This document shows, piece by piece, positions 39,809 through 52,900 of a DNA stretch of 64,000 nucleotides (position 1 is its first letter; the number at the start of each line of letters is the position of its first letter). Under the pieces are notes generated by a model, which saw only the letters and a program-made list of their open reading frames with translations, ran no database searches and was not told where the DNA came from. The translations under genes were made by a program, and so were the position numbers. The DNA comes from Adineta steineri. Lineage: Eukaryota; Rotifera; Eurotatoria; Adinetida; Adinetidae. Where the stretch lies: contig CAJNOI010000046.1 of the NCBI GenBank assembly GCA_905250115.1, positions 62,001-126,000 on the forward strand. The letters are read 5' to 3'.

Positions 39809-40920
39809 TTATCGTTTTGATATTTCAATAATTGTGTCTTGTTGTATTTCGGTATGTGATCGACAACGTTGTCGAAAATCATGTGCAAATCTTCGAAGTT
39901 TTTCAGTTAAAAATATGGCATTTTCACGACGATTGGTTGCTCCACTTGCTAGTGAAAGCCATTTATGTTCAATACAAGCCGGAATAGTTAAACGATTTCT
40001 AAAATAAGAAAATATAGAATTAAGGATTTTTGTTTTATATTTATCTTTACTTGGGTGATTTTTTAAGACACTGTTGTACAAAAATAACAGCTTCTTGTGT
40101 TACATCATCATAAAATTCATTTGTATCCCATCGTACAAACGTCACATTTTGAATTATTTCTTCATTATTCTCACCAACAAACGGTGAAAATCCACTTAAA
40201 CTAAAAAAAAACCGATTTTATTAAATATACATATAAAATTTTTATTTATTAATTCTTACAGCGTCGCTGTTAATGCTCCAATACTCCATACATCAGCTTG
40301 AACACCACATGGTTCATCTTGAAGTACTTCAGGTGCTTGAAAAACAGAATATTTTAAAAAAATATTTTTCTTAATTAAAAATTTATTACCTGTATATTCT
40401 TTATTTGGTTGTATATTTTCTTTATTGATATTATGTCCATCAATAGTTGCTATTTGTTGTGCACAACTAAAATCCGTTAATTTAATATGTACAGCAAGAC
40501 GATTTTCATTAACAACACTTGATGGATTGATATTTAAATGTATAATACCATGAAAATGTAAATAATGTATTGCATTTAATATTTGTCGTAAGATTTTAAC
40601 AACTAATTCTTCATTATATTTATGTCTTAAACAAATCCAATCACATAATTCAATATAATCATTTGTAACTAATATAAATGAATGTTTCCATATAAATGCA
40701 TCTAACATTGTTATTATATGTTCATGTGATATAAGATTTAATAAATTAAATTCTTCTGTTTCATTATCTTGTTTATCAGTTATTTTTATAATACGTATAC
40801 TATCTGTTGCACGTTCCGAACAACGTATTACACATGTACGACCATAACTACTTAATTCATCAATTAATTTATATAAATCCCATGGATTTTGATCACGTTT
40901 TAAGACTGTATTTTCACCTA
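39809..40920 (-). other. Kinase domain 2 (predicted pseudokinase) and C-terminus
   Basis: The N-lobe (YKLIDELSSYGRTCVIRCSE) keeps a Lys in IRIIKI. The catalytic loop reads HLNINPSSV (40518-40540) in place of HRDLKPENL: Asp to Asn, Lys to Asn and the Mg-binding Asn to Ser. DFG reads DFS (40466-40474). APEV and the ADVWSIGAL helix are intact, as is the RLT...HKWL end of the C-lobe. About 40 basic and polar residues follow to TAA at 39809-39811. Three catalytic substitutions make activity unlikely; a scaffold role is inferred. Confidence 0.82.
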
Positions 40921-43900
40921 AACTTTTAAATTTATCTTGTTTATCATAATCATGTAAAACATTATCAATTGAAATGGAAGATTTTTCATCTAAACGATGT
41001 TGATGTTCAAGTAAACGATATGTTGATGAACGATCCATTTTTGCTAATAATAAATTATTTTCAGTATTTTCATCAAGTGTACGAATTTCTTCGGATGCCC
41101 ATGAATATGCTGATATACCCATACGATTTATACATGATACACGAAAACGATAATGTGTTGATGGTTTTAAATCACTTATTAATGCGGATTCTTCAATTGT
41201 AAATGTTGATTGTGTCCATTTAAGATCTTCACGTGCTTTATAATCAACACGGAAACCATTTATTTCATTATTACCATCATATAATGGTGAACTCCAGGCA
41301 AGATAAGCTTGATTGGATGAGACATCAATTACAATTGGACGTTGTGGTCGATCAGGAACATCTTGAAAAATAGAAAGATTTTTTAAAATTTTATTTAAAT
41401 AAAATAAAAATAAAATTTACCTCCAATTAATAATCGTGCTTTACATGAAGCATCACCATATAGATTTCTTGCAACACAACGATATATACCAATATCACTT
41501 GCTTTACAATGTGTAATTGTTAATGTACAAAGACCATCTTCACCTTGAGCAAATTGTATACGATCATCTTCAATAATAAATTCATCATTTCGATACCAAA
41601 ATATACGTGGAAATGGACTTCCTTGAACTTTACATCTTAATATAACAGTACCACCAATTAAAAATGATGTATCAACTAATTTTTCTTTAAAAACAGCAGC
41701 ATAACCTATTAGAAAAAAATATACATATACGTATTTTTCAAAAACATTTTCTTATTAAACACTAACCTCCTCCTCTCGATGTACGTTGTTCTTGTTGTGT
41801 AAAACCTTGTGCTTGAAATTCTCTTGGAATACTTGGTGCATGTCCTGCTGCTATTGAACCAATAGGATGTGGTGATAAACGTGATATACTTCCATATTTA
41901 GCTGTTAAACCATAACCATGTGCTGGTGATTCACTTGTTCGTCCATATGGTGCATAAAATGATGGTGTTGCTGATATACCTCGTGTACCACCTGGTTGAA
42001 CACTAAGTTCACGTGATGCTGAACAACCACTATGAGGTACGGCAGAACATCCTCGAACACGTCGTCCTTGAGCATCGACATGAAGACGTTCTTTAACTGT
42101 ATCACGAGCAAGTAAACGTTCAACTGGAGCAACTGGTGGTGCATATAGATAATCAGTTGATGTATAACGATTTTGATAACTTGATCGACGATAACCACGC
42201 ATACGAATAGCAAAATCAACATCATGTACTGGAAGAAGATAAGAACCAGGTGTTAAATTTTCATCTTCAATAATTGATTGATGATGATGAATTCCATGAT
42301 CATGATCATCAATTGATACTTCTAAATTATATATAAAACCATGTATATTTATCATGAGAATTTATTTAAACTAACCTCTTGACATTCGTCTAGCTCTGGC
42401 ACGAATATATTTATCATCATAAGTTCTTTCTTTTTCATCATTATAACTTCCAATATCACCTTTCATCGAAGCAATATCACTAATTGTTGGTAATGGTCTT
42501 GTTGATGTACGTCGATGTTCACGCTAGAAAAATTAAAATTTTATTTTAAATAGAAAATAAATATTTAAAATTTACATCATAAAGTTGTCTTGAATAAGCT
42601 CCTTGTAAACGATCCGATGAAAGTGGAACTTTATCAATTTGTTGTAAAGCATATTTAAGCCATGGATGATTTAATGCTTGTTCAGATGTTAAACGATTTT
42701 GTTGATCAGATATAAGTAAACGTGAAATAAAATCTTTTGCATCCGGTGATATATTTGAAAAACGATCACCAAATGTCCAATGACCATTACGAATATTTTG
42801 TAATGTTTCAAAATCATTTGTACCACTAAATGGAGTTTGACCACCAAGTAATAGATAAGTAAGTATACCACTAAATATTTGAAAATTAGATTTATATTTA
42901 AATAAAGAAATTAAAATACATACATATTCCACATATCCGTATTGAGTGAAACTGGTTGTCGATGAATTATTTCAGGTGCAACATATTCTGGTGTACCATA
43001 ATCAGAATAAACATTTGTTGTTCCTGTTAAATGACGTGCATTGGTAAAACCTAATAATTGTACACGTATTGGATCATGTCGATCATCAATATAAACATTA
43101 TCGGGCTAAAAATTAAAATAAAATAAAAAAACGAATTTTATTTCTTTCTTAAACTTACTTTTATATCAAGATGAGCAATATTTCTGGAATGCAAATGTTT
43201 AAGAGTATCAACAAGATTACGGATAATTAAAGAAACATCATGTTCTGTATATGTTCGACGATATAGAAGATTATCAAGAAGATTATTTCCAGGAATACTA
43301 TAATCATAAGAAAAAAGGAATAAAATATAATTAAATTTAATAAAAATAAACATACTTATCAAGTACAATTGCAAGCATTTTATCTGTTTCATAAGCATCA
43401 TGTAAACGTGGAATATTTGAGTCATATAAATGTGATAAAATATCCATTTCACGTCTTAACCAATCAAAATATTTTGGATTATGAACAACTTTCGCAATAC
43501 GTTCTTTTGCTGTTCTTCTCTCAATAACTCTATATACAGATGAAATAGGTCCACTAAAACAAAAACAGATTTTTATTTTTAATTAAATAGTAAAAAAAAT
43601 TTCTTACTGTTCAATTCTTTCAAGTATATCATAATCTTCATCAAATCTTTTCTTTTTAAATGTTACTATTGATCTTTCTAAATCTGGTCTTGGAATACTT
43701 AAAAGATTATCTTCAACACTAACATTTGCTGATGATAATGTTGCACCAGCAATATTCTTAGCTGTACATGTATATAAACCAGTATCTTTTTCAATAACAC
43801 CATAGATTGTTAATTGCCAAATATCAGGTTCAATATGTCGTATACGTGTACGATATGAATCAGTTAATAAACGCCAATCTTTATAAAAACGTACTTCAGG

Positions 43901-46900
43901 ATATGGTATACCATCAACTTTACATTCAAGACGAAGTGTATCTTGTGTACGACAACGTGCATCTCGTAATGGTTCAAGAAATACAGGCGGATCAGCAAGA
44001 TATAAATAAACTGTATGACGAGCTGCACCATATTTATTTTCTGCAACTATTTCATATGCACCTTCATCAGATGCTAATGCGGATTCAATTGAAAGATAAG
44101 CATAACCACGACGATCAGTAAATGCTTTAATACGTGTATCATTAGAAGATATTTTTTCACCCTAAATAAAAATTTATTGATTAAAGATTATTGAGATAAA
44201 AAAAAACTCTTACATCATGATACCAAATTATATCAGGTACTGGATAACCAACAAGGAGCATTGTTATACGAACATTTTGACCCTCAAGAAAATATTGAAT
44301 ATCAGGACCATCTACTTGTAATGATGGTCGAGTACCTAAATAAAAGAAGTAATATAAATCTATTTATATCTTCTCTTTTTTATTACCATAATCGCCAAGT
44401 GTTGAACTTGGTAATCGTCTTGTTTTACTAATGGGTTCTTCATCTTCTTTATGTCGTTCATCAGCTAATAAATTAAATAAATATTTTATTTTATATCAAT
44501 TTAAAAAAAAATAAACATACTTCGAGTTAAAAGACGACTTGTAACAGGTTGTGATGGATCACTAACACCAAATGCATTTTCAGCACGTACTCGTATAGCA
44601 TAAATATGATTTAAATTAAGAGAAAGTAATTGAACACTTGTATCTTTAAATATAGAAGAAAAAACACGTAGAATATTTTTCAATAATGAAAAAAGTCTAT
44701 TAACTAACCTGCTAATGACGATACATATGTTGACCAAGAATAAGTTCTTGGATCTCTTAATTCAACAATATAAGTACATGGTTGTGTTCGATTATGTGAT
44801 GGTGAATGATCCCAACTTAGATTTAAACTTGTTTTTGTATGTGGTGTTAATAATAATCTTGATGGTGGTAATGGTAATGAGCCTTGTTTACTTGTTTTAG
44901 ATGATAAATCTGGTACATCAAAACTTACACGACGTTTTAACCGACTTGATTCATGATGAGCTAAATAAATAAATAAATAAATAAGATTATTTAAATACAA
45001 TGACAAATAATTTAATTTACGTTCAACAGTTAATTCAGCTGAACATTGCGTTGAACCAGCACGATTTTCAACAATAATTGTTATTTCTCCTGCATCTTCT
45101 TGTAAACAATCTTCAATTGTTAATATAACTTTACCATTTGATTGCATTTGAGATGAATATTTATCTTTATTTGCTTCAGTATCTAATAATAAACCATTAT
45201 GTAACCAACGTACTGTTGGATTTGGTTCACCATGTATAAAACAATCAAATTTAGCACGTTGTCCTTCAATAACTGTACAATTTCGAAGTTTACGAATAAA
45301 TGATGGAGCTATATCTTCACTTCTATATAAATAAAAATAAAAAATTTATTTTAAATGAAAGAAAAAATAATTTTTTTAATATACGTTAATGGTTTTGAAC
45401 CAGCTGGTGTTTCAATAAGATGTAAATTAGCTGAACAAGTTTTATCACCAGCTGAATTTTCAGCTTTACATGTATATTCACATTCATCATTTTCATTAAC
45501 TTGTAAAATAGCTAATACATATATATCTTTATCTTGAGTAACACGATATTTTTCATTATTCTATTGAATTACAAAACAGTTTATAAGATCAACAAAAACA
45601 AACGAAACGAAACTTACAGCAATTTTTTTATAATTACAATACCAAGTTACTTTCGGTGATGGTTGACCAGATATAATTGCACGAAAATTTGCTTCTTGTC
45701 CTTGATGTACATAAACATCCGAGATTGGTTGAATAAATCTATTTAAGAAAAATAAATAAATAATTTAAAAAATTCTTTCGTCTTTACTTTGGTGGTAAAT
45801 GTTCATTATTTCGTTGATCTGTTAATGATTCACGTTGACGTACAGATACTGTACATGATGTTGATACTTCACCATATTTATTTTTCAAACGTAATTTATA
45901 TAAACCAGCATCTTCAAGATAAACTTCTTTCATATTTAATTGTGCTGATTCATTGGATTTAAAATTAATTGTTGTAAATACATTTGAACGTAACATAACA
46001 CTATTAAAAAACCATGTTGCTTCAACATCTTCACCTTCAAATTGACAATTTAAATCAAGTGAATCACCTTCATGTAAATTTAAATCTTCAAGTGCACGAA
46101 TAATACGTGGTTTCTTTCGTTCATTTGCAGCATAATCTAATTTAAGGAAAAAACAAATTATAAAAATTTCAAAAATAAAACTTAATGTTATTAAATACCT
46201 TCAACTGTTAATTGACAATTACTTTCTTGTCCATGACCATCATCAATACGAATTGTATATAAACCAGCTTGAATATTATGTGGAATATAAAGACTATATC
46301 GTAAACCTTCATTTTTTGCTTCACCTTGATCACCGATTGGTATACCATCTCTTAACCAAATAACACGAACATTTGGTTTTGATATTTGACATGATAATTC
46401 AAATGGTTCATCACCATAGACAGTCCATGTTTTAGGTAAATATTTAATGAAAACAGCTGGTAATGCTAAAATAGATAAATATATAGATATTATTAAATAT
46501 ATAATTAAAATAAATTTTTCTTCATACGTTCAACAGTTAATGTTGCATCTGTATGTTGATTATCAATCATACAACGATAATTTCCTTCATCTTCAATTTG
46601 TGTATTATGAATAGTTAATGTTAATTGATCACCTTTGATTGAATAAACAACACGATCACTTGGTAAGATTCTTACACCATCTTTAAACCATTGAACATTA
46701 GAACTTAATTTTGATAAACGACATTGAAAACGTGCTGTGTTCTATATATACATATACATTTATAAAAACCCATCTCTAATTTAAATATAAAAAAAATTTC
46801 CTACCCCTTCTTTAACATGTAAATTTTTTAATTGATCAATAAATGTTGTTTCAATTTTTTTAACTTTTAAATGACATGATGTTTTTATATGTTCACAACG

Positions 46901-49900
46901 CATTTCATATAAACCTTGATCATCATATTCAATATCATCTAATAATAATTTATAGTAACAATCAATTTGTTTAGCACGTATACGTGATTGTGGTGTAAAA
47001 AATATTCGTCGATCATTATGATACCAAATAACATCCATATCAGGTTTAGATAATTGACAAACTAATGTGGCATTTTCATTTTCTTGTACATTAACATCAG
47101 TTAATGGTTCAATTAATTCAACAGGTATATCAATAACAGTTAATTTTGCTTCAGTAAATTCTTCTTGGACAGTACATTTATACCATCCTTTATCTGTTAA
47201 TTTAACTTTAGGTATACGAAGTGTATGTTTATTATCAATTGATTGGATATCAATTTGTGATGGTGAAAGACGTTTATCACCAACAAACCATTCTACACGA
47301 CATGGTTTCGATGTTTCACAAGTAAATTCAACAGATTCACCAAAATTACGCACACATTCTTCAAGAAGTTTTGTAAATGTTACAGGTGTAGCTAAAAAAA
47401 AATTGAAAATAATTAAATTATTTTAAAAATAATTACAAAAATTTCAATTTACTTTTAATAGCTAATGATGCACTTGTTTTTGCACCACCATCAGCTACAC
47501 ATTTATATTCTCCACCATCATTCCAAGCAGCTTTAGGAATGATTAATGTATGTATAGCTCCTTTACTACGAATTTCGTAATGTTCATCTAGAGAGAGAAA
47601 AAAATAAATCATTTTTGTTCGAAATCAAAAAAGTCATACCATTTGAAATTGGTTCTCCTTCATGAAACCATTTAACATGAATATTTGGTTTATTTAATTC
47701 ACAAATAAAATTGACCGTATCATTTTCATTCACTCTTGCACCTGTTAAATTTTTAATAAATTCAATTGGTATTCCTAAAACAAAAAAAAGAAAATTTTGA
47801 TTTTAATTTCTAAAACAAAAAACACATACCTTTAACTTCAAGTGTTGCAGTTGATTCAATTTGATCATCAATTTTAACAGTTATATTTCCAGCATCGAAT
47901 AATAATGTTTGTTTAATTTTTAATACATGTTTCTTTCTTCCTAATGATGCTGTTAATTCAAATCTTGAATCATCATCATTTATAACTTGTCCATTTAATA
48001 ACCAAACAACTTTTGTTGCAGGTTTATTTAATTCACATTCAAATTGTACAGGTTGATCTTGTTTAACCGAACGATTTCTTAATTCTTGTACAAATTCAAT
48101 TTTAATTAATTTTATATCCGCTGTACAACTTGTACGTGCTTCAATAGCATCATACATATATTTTCCTTGATCATTTTCATTAGCATCATTAATAATTAAT
48201 TTAGCTTCACGTTCTTTATCATCATATGAAATTTGTATACGATTTGATACTTCAATTGGTTGTCCATTGTGTAACCAATGTGCATCATTTGATGGACGTT
48301 TATTCATTCGTACAATAAATGTAAGACAATCACTTAATTCATATTTAATATCTTTAAGATCTTTAAAGAAGACTAATGGTTCAACTTGAACATAAACACG
48401 ACATTTTGTTCGAACATTATCACATTCACATTCATATAATATATCATTATCATCTTCTTGTGTTACTTTCGAAAGTTTTAATGAATGATCATATTTATCA
48501 TCAGCAAAACGATGACGTGTATCACCTGTTTTAGCTATTAATGTTCCATTGCGATACCATCGAACTGTTTTATTTGGACGTGTTGTTGCAACATCAAGCA
48601 AAAGATTTGTACCAACTTTAAGTGTTATTTCAGGTATTAATTCACGAGCAAAAACAGGTTCAGTTTGAACAGATACTGTACATGATGTATTGATTTCATC
48701 ATTATAATGTGCAGAATATTTTCCACTATGTTTCAATTCAGCAGATGGAATACGAAGTGTATGTAAATGACCATCAATACTACAGAGTTTACTATCAAGT
48801 GGTTGATCATCACATTTCCATGTTATTGGTGTATCAGGTTTAGATAATTTACATTCAAGAACAATTGGATTACCAACTTTAATAACGGTATCAAATAATT
48901 TTTGAGTAAAACGAACACGATCACTCAACTAAAAAAGAAATCAGATTGAAATTATTACAATGAATCAAATATAGGCGTGTAATTAGACAAAGACTCAACC
49001 CCCTCTCCTAAGATTTTGAGAAATAGAAATATTTTTATCTTACCACATCAACAAATGCATGTCCTCGAAGATTTTCAACATTAAGTGTATATTCCGCATG
49101 ATCATCTATTGATGTTTTACGTATTTTTAATTGTATATGATTATCTTCTGTTTGAATAATTTCAATATTATCATTAATTATAAGTTCTTTTTCATTTCGA
49201 TACCATGTTGGTTTTGTTTTAGGTTGACGATTAACTTGACAATCAAGTATAACTTCATCACCTTCATTGACTTTAATATCTTCTAATTTTTTAATAAATA
49301 ATAATGGTAATTCAGATTCTAAAACATCAGTTTTTTGTCGTTTATATGGATCATGTACCATTACTTCTGTTTGATATTCATATTTTGTACCTGATATATT
49401 TGATTTATATATACCTTCATCTTTAAAATCAACTTTATCAATAGTAAATGTAACTGAATATTTTGATTTATCTTTATCAAATTTTTCTATTGTTTGTAAT
49501 GGTTTACCATCTCTAGTGAATTCAATTGAACATTTACGATTTGTAACAATTGTAAGTATTAATTGATCATTTTGATCAAGATCAAGTACTTTTGGTGGAT
49601 GTTCAAGTACTTTTAATTGATCATCATCTGTTGCTTGTATAACTTGTATTTCACGTTTATCATCTTTTGTTTTAACTATATATGAACCAAAATCATCTTT
49701 TTTCAATGAATTTATTGTTAATGTTCGTACACAGTCAGTATTTTTAACAACTAAACCAGTTGATTTTAATGGTGTTGCATCTGATGATGTTAATTTAATT
49801 CCATCATGATACCAAACAACATGTCCTTGTGGAATATTTAATTCACATGTTAATGTTATTGATGAACCTATTTTACCGTTCAATGTTTCATCACATTTAA

Positions 49901-52900
49901 CAATAAGAATTTTTGGTTCAATTAATTTAACAATTTTTGATTCACTAATTTTACTTGATTCAACTTCAAAACGATATGTACCTTCATCTTCTGGTTTTGA
50001 ATTTTTCACTGTCATGGAATATTTAATACCATGATTATCAACATCAGGTTCTTGTTGAAATGTAATTCTTGTATCACGTTTAGCTGTTAAATCTTTACCA
50101 GCTTTTGTCCATTTAGCATTGTTTTTAACATCATGACTTAATGTTATAGATAATGTAAATTCATTACCAAGTATTGGTTCATTTGGTTCAAGTGTTAATG
50201 GTACAAGAATTTGAACAGGTGTTTCAAGAACTTTAAGACGAGCTGATGATTGTGTTTCATCAGGAAGTTTAACACTATATGTATCAGCATCTTTTAATTC
50301 AACTGAAGGTATTGTTAATGTAAATGTACAATCAATTTGTGTATATTCATATTTAGGTGTCGATTCCAATGGAAGAGCAATTTTACCTTTATACCATTGC
50401 ATTGGTTTATCTGGTAATCGACTAAGTGTAAATGTTGCTTGAACAGTTTCATTTTCATATGGTGATTCTTTATCCCATTTTAATTGTTTAAGAAATTTAA
50501 TTGGATTTGGTGCTAATCTTAATGTATAAGATGTTTCAACTCCATCACCAGTAACTGTATATTTTCCTTTGTCAGTTGGTTTTGTTTTTGGTAAACGTAT
50601 TGTAAATGTTGCATCAATATCATTTAATTGTTGATCAAGTTCAACTATTTTACCATCTTTATATACTTCAATTTGTTTTGGTTTTCGTGAAAATTGACAT
50701 GATAATGTTACATCATCACCTTCAATTGGTTTATCTTTATCAGAATTTAATGGTTTTAATATCGTTAATGGTTTTTCTTTAACTTTTAATTCTGCTGTCA
50801 ATTTTTCATTTGTTGCTGGTATACGACATTCTAATTGTCCAGCATCTTCAGGACGAACTTTTTTAATTGTTAATATCGCACGTGGTCCATCTGTTGATAA
50901 AACAAAACGATCATTTGGAGCAATTAATTGATCATTTAAATACCATTCAACACTTTGATCTTTTAATGGTTTATTTAATGTAACTGTACATGTTACATTA
51001 TCATCTTCTTTAGGTAATTTTGGATTTATTTCAATTGTTGCTCCTTGAAATTTATATGGTAATGGTTCAATAATTAATTCATAAGATTGTTTTTGTCCAT
51101 CAACAACTATTGTAAATACTTTAGCATCTTGTTCCGGATTTAAATTTTTTATTTTTAATACTAAATCTTGTTGATCATAACGTTTACGATCAACAATTGG
51201 TGACCATTGAATTTGTTTAGGTGGAAGTGTTGTTTCACATATTAGTGTTATTGTTTCACCTTCAATTGGTTTACCTTGAATATAAATTGGACTAAGTTCT
51301 TGTGGAATATCTAAATCAACCGATGATTCAAGATTTGTATCAAGTACAATACGATATTGTCCAAGATCATCAGCTTCTAATTTTGTTATTATTAAATCAT
51401 GTTGTGTTGAATTTTCTGTACTTAAAACAGTTGCACGACGTGTTGAAATCTTTCGTGAACCTTTATACCATTCAACTTCTTTAACTGGTAATGATGTTTT
51501 ACATCTTAATGTAACTTTTTCATTCAATTTTAATTTGTCTTGATTATCATCAAGAATAATATGTAATGGTTGAATTATTTCATTTTTATCTTTTTGTGTT
51601 ATTTTCTTTAGAATATTAACTTGTGTTGAACATTGTTTATTATTTGGTAATTTAAGAGTATATTTACCACTATCATTCTCAATATTACCTTCTGGAATAT
51701 CTAATGTGACTGTAAAATCTGCATCGATCGATGTTTTTACCGACGATGGAATAGGTTTACCATTACGTAACCAAACAATATCACTTGGTGAATCAGGTTT
51801 ACGATTTAATTTAGCTTCAAGATGAATTGGTTCATTTTCATTGATTTCAATTTTATCTTTTAATGGTACGAGAAAATCTAAATCTTCTTGTTTATCTTCT
51901 TTTGGTTTAATATCAACTTGTACTGAACTTTTAAGATTTGGTCGAATGACAACTTCATATAAACCTGAATCTTCTGGTTTAACATTTTCTAATGTAAATT
52001 GATATATTCCATTATTAAAATTTTCACATGGAATTGTTTTTGTTGGTTTTTTACCATTTTTTAATAGTATTAAATCAGTTGATAATGGTTTATTTAATTG
52101 TATTTCAAGAAGAATATTATCTGGATGTTTATCATCAGGTACAATATGTAATTCTTTAACAATTTGTATATCTTCCGGTTTAATTTTAACTTGTGATGTT
52201 GTTGTTATTTTATGTATGGGTATTTCAGCTGAATATGAACCATGTTCATTTAATTGTATTTGTTTTATTGTTAGAAAATAAGCTTTACCATCTTGTTCAA
52301 TTTGTGTACGTTCATTATCAGCTTCAATGACTTTATTATTAAATTTCCATATGACTGGAATTTGTTTTAAATCATGTGAGACAGTAAATTTCAACACTAA
52401 ACTTTCATTTTCAGTAAATGTTGAATCTTTTAATGGTTCAATTAATTTCACTGTTATTGATTTAACTGTTAATGGTGCTGTACATTTTTTACCTTGTGGT
52501 TGATCAATTGCACATGTATATGTACCAGCATCTTTTAAATCAATTGTTTTTAATGTTAATAAATGGATATGAGCATTATCTGTATCAACTGATGGTTGAA
52601 TACGATCATTCGATGTTAATGGTTTATTGTCTTTTAACCATTTAACTTTTATATTTGGTTTATTTAATTGACATTCAAATGTGACTGTATCACCTGTAAT
52701 GGCATCGATAGATTCTAAAAAAAAGAACAAATTTATATTTATGTGATCTCATTAATTTTTTAAAACATTCTCGTATTATTTAAAGATAAAAAGAACACCT
52801 CCGTACTAAGGACCTGCGGAGTCAAATTTTTTGACTCCGAAACTCGACTCCAACGGAATCGGAGTACTCCGCAACTCCCTATCCTGTACCAATAGTCCTT

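Noticed and set aside
47067..47426. Plus-strand 119-codon open frame
   Set aside because: It is antisense to the UNC-89-like exon 46805-47391, which encodes clear Ig domains. No independent coding evidence.
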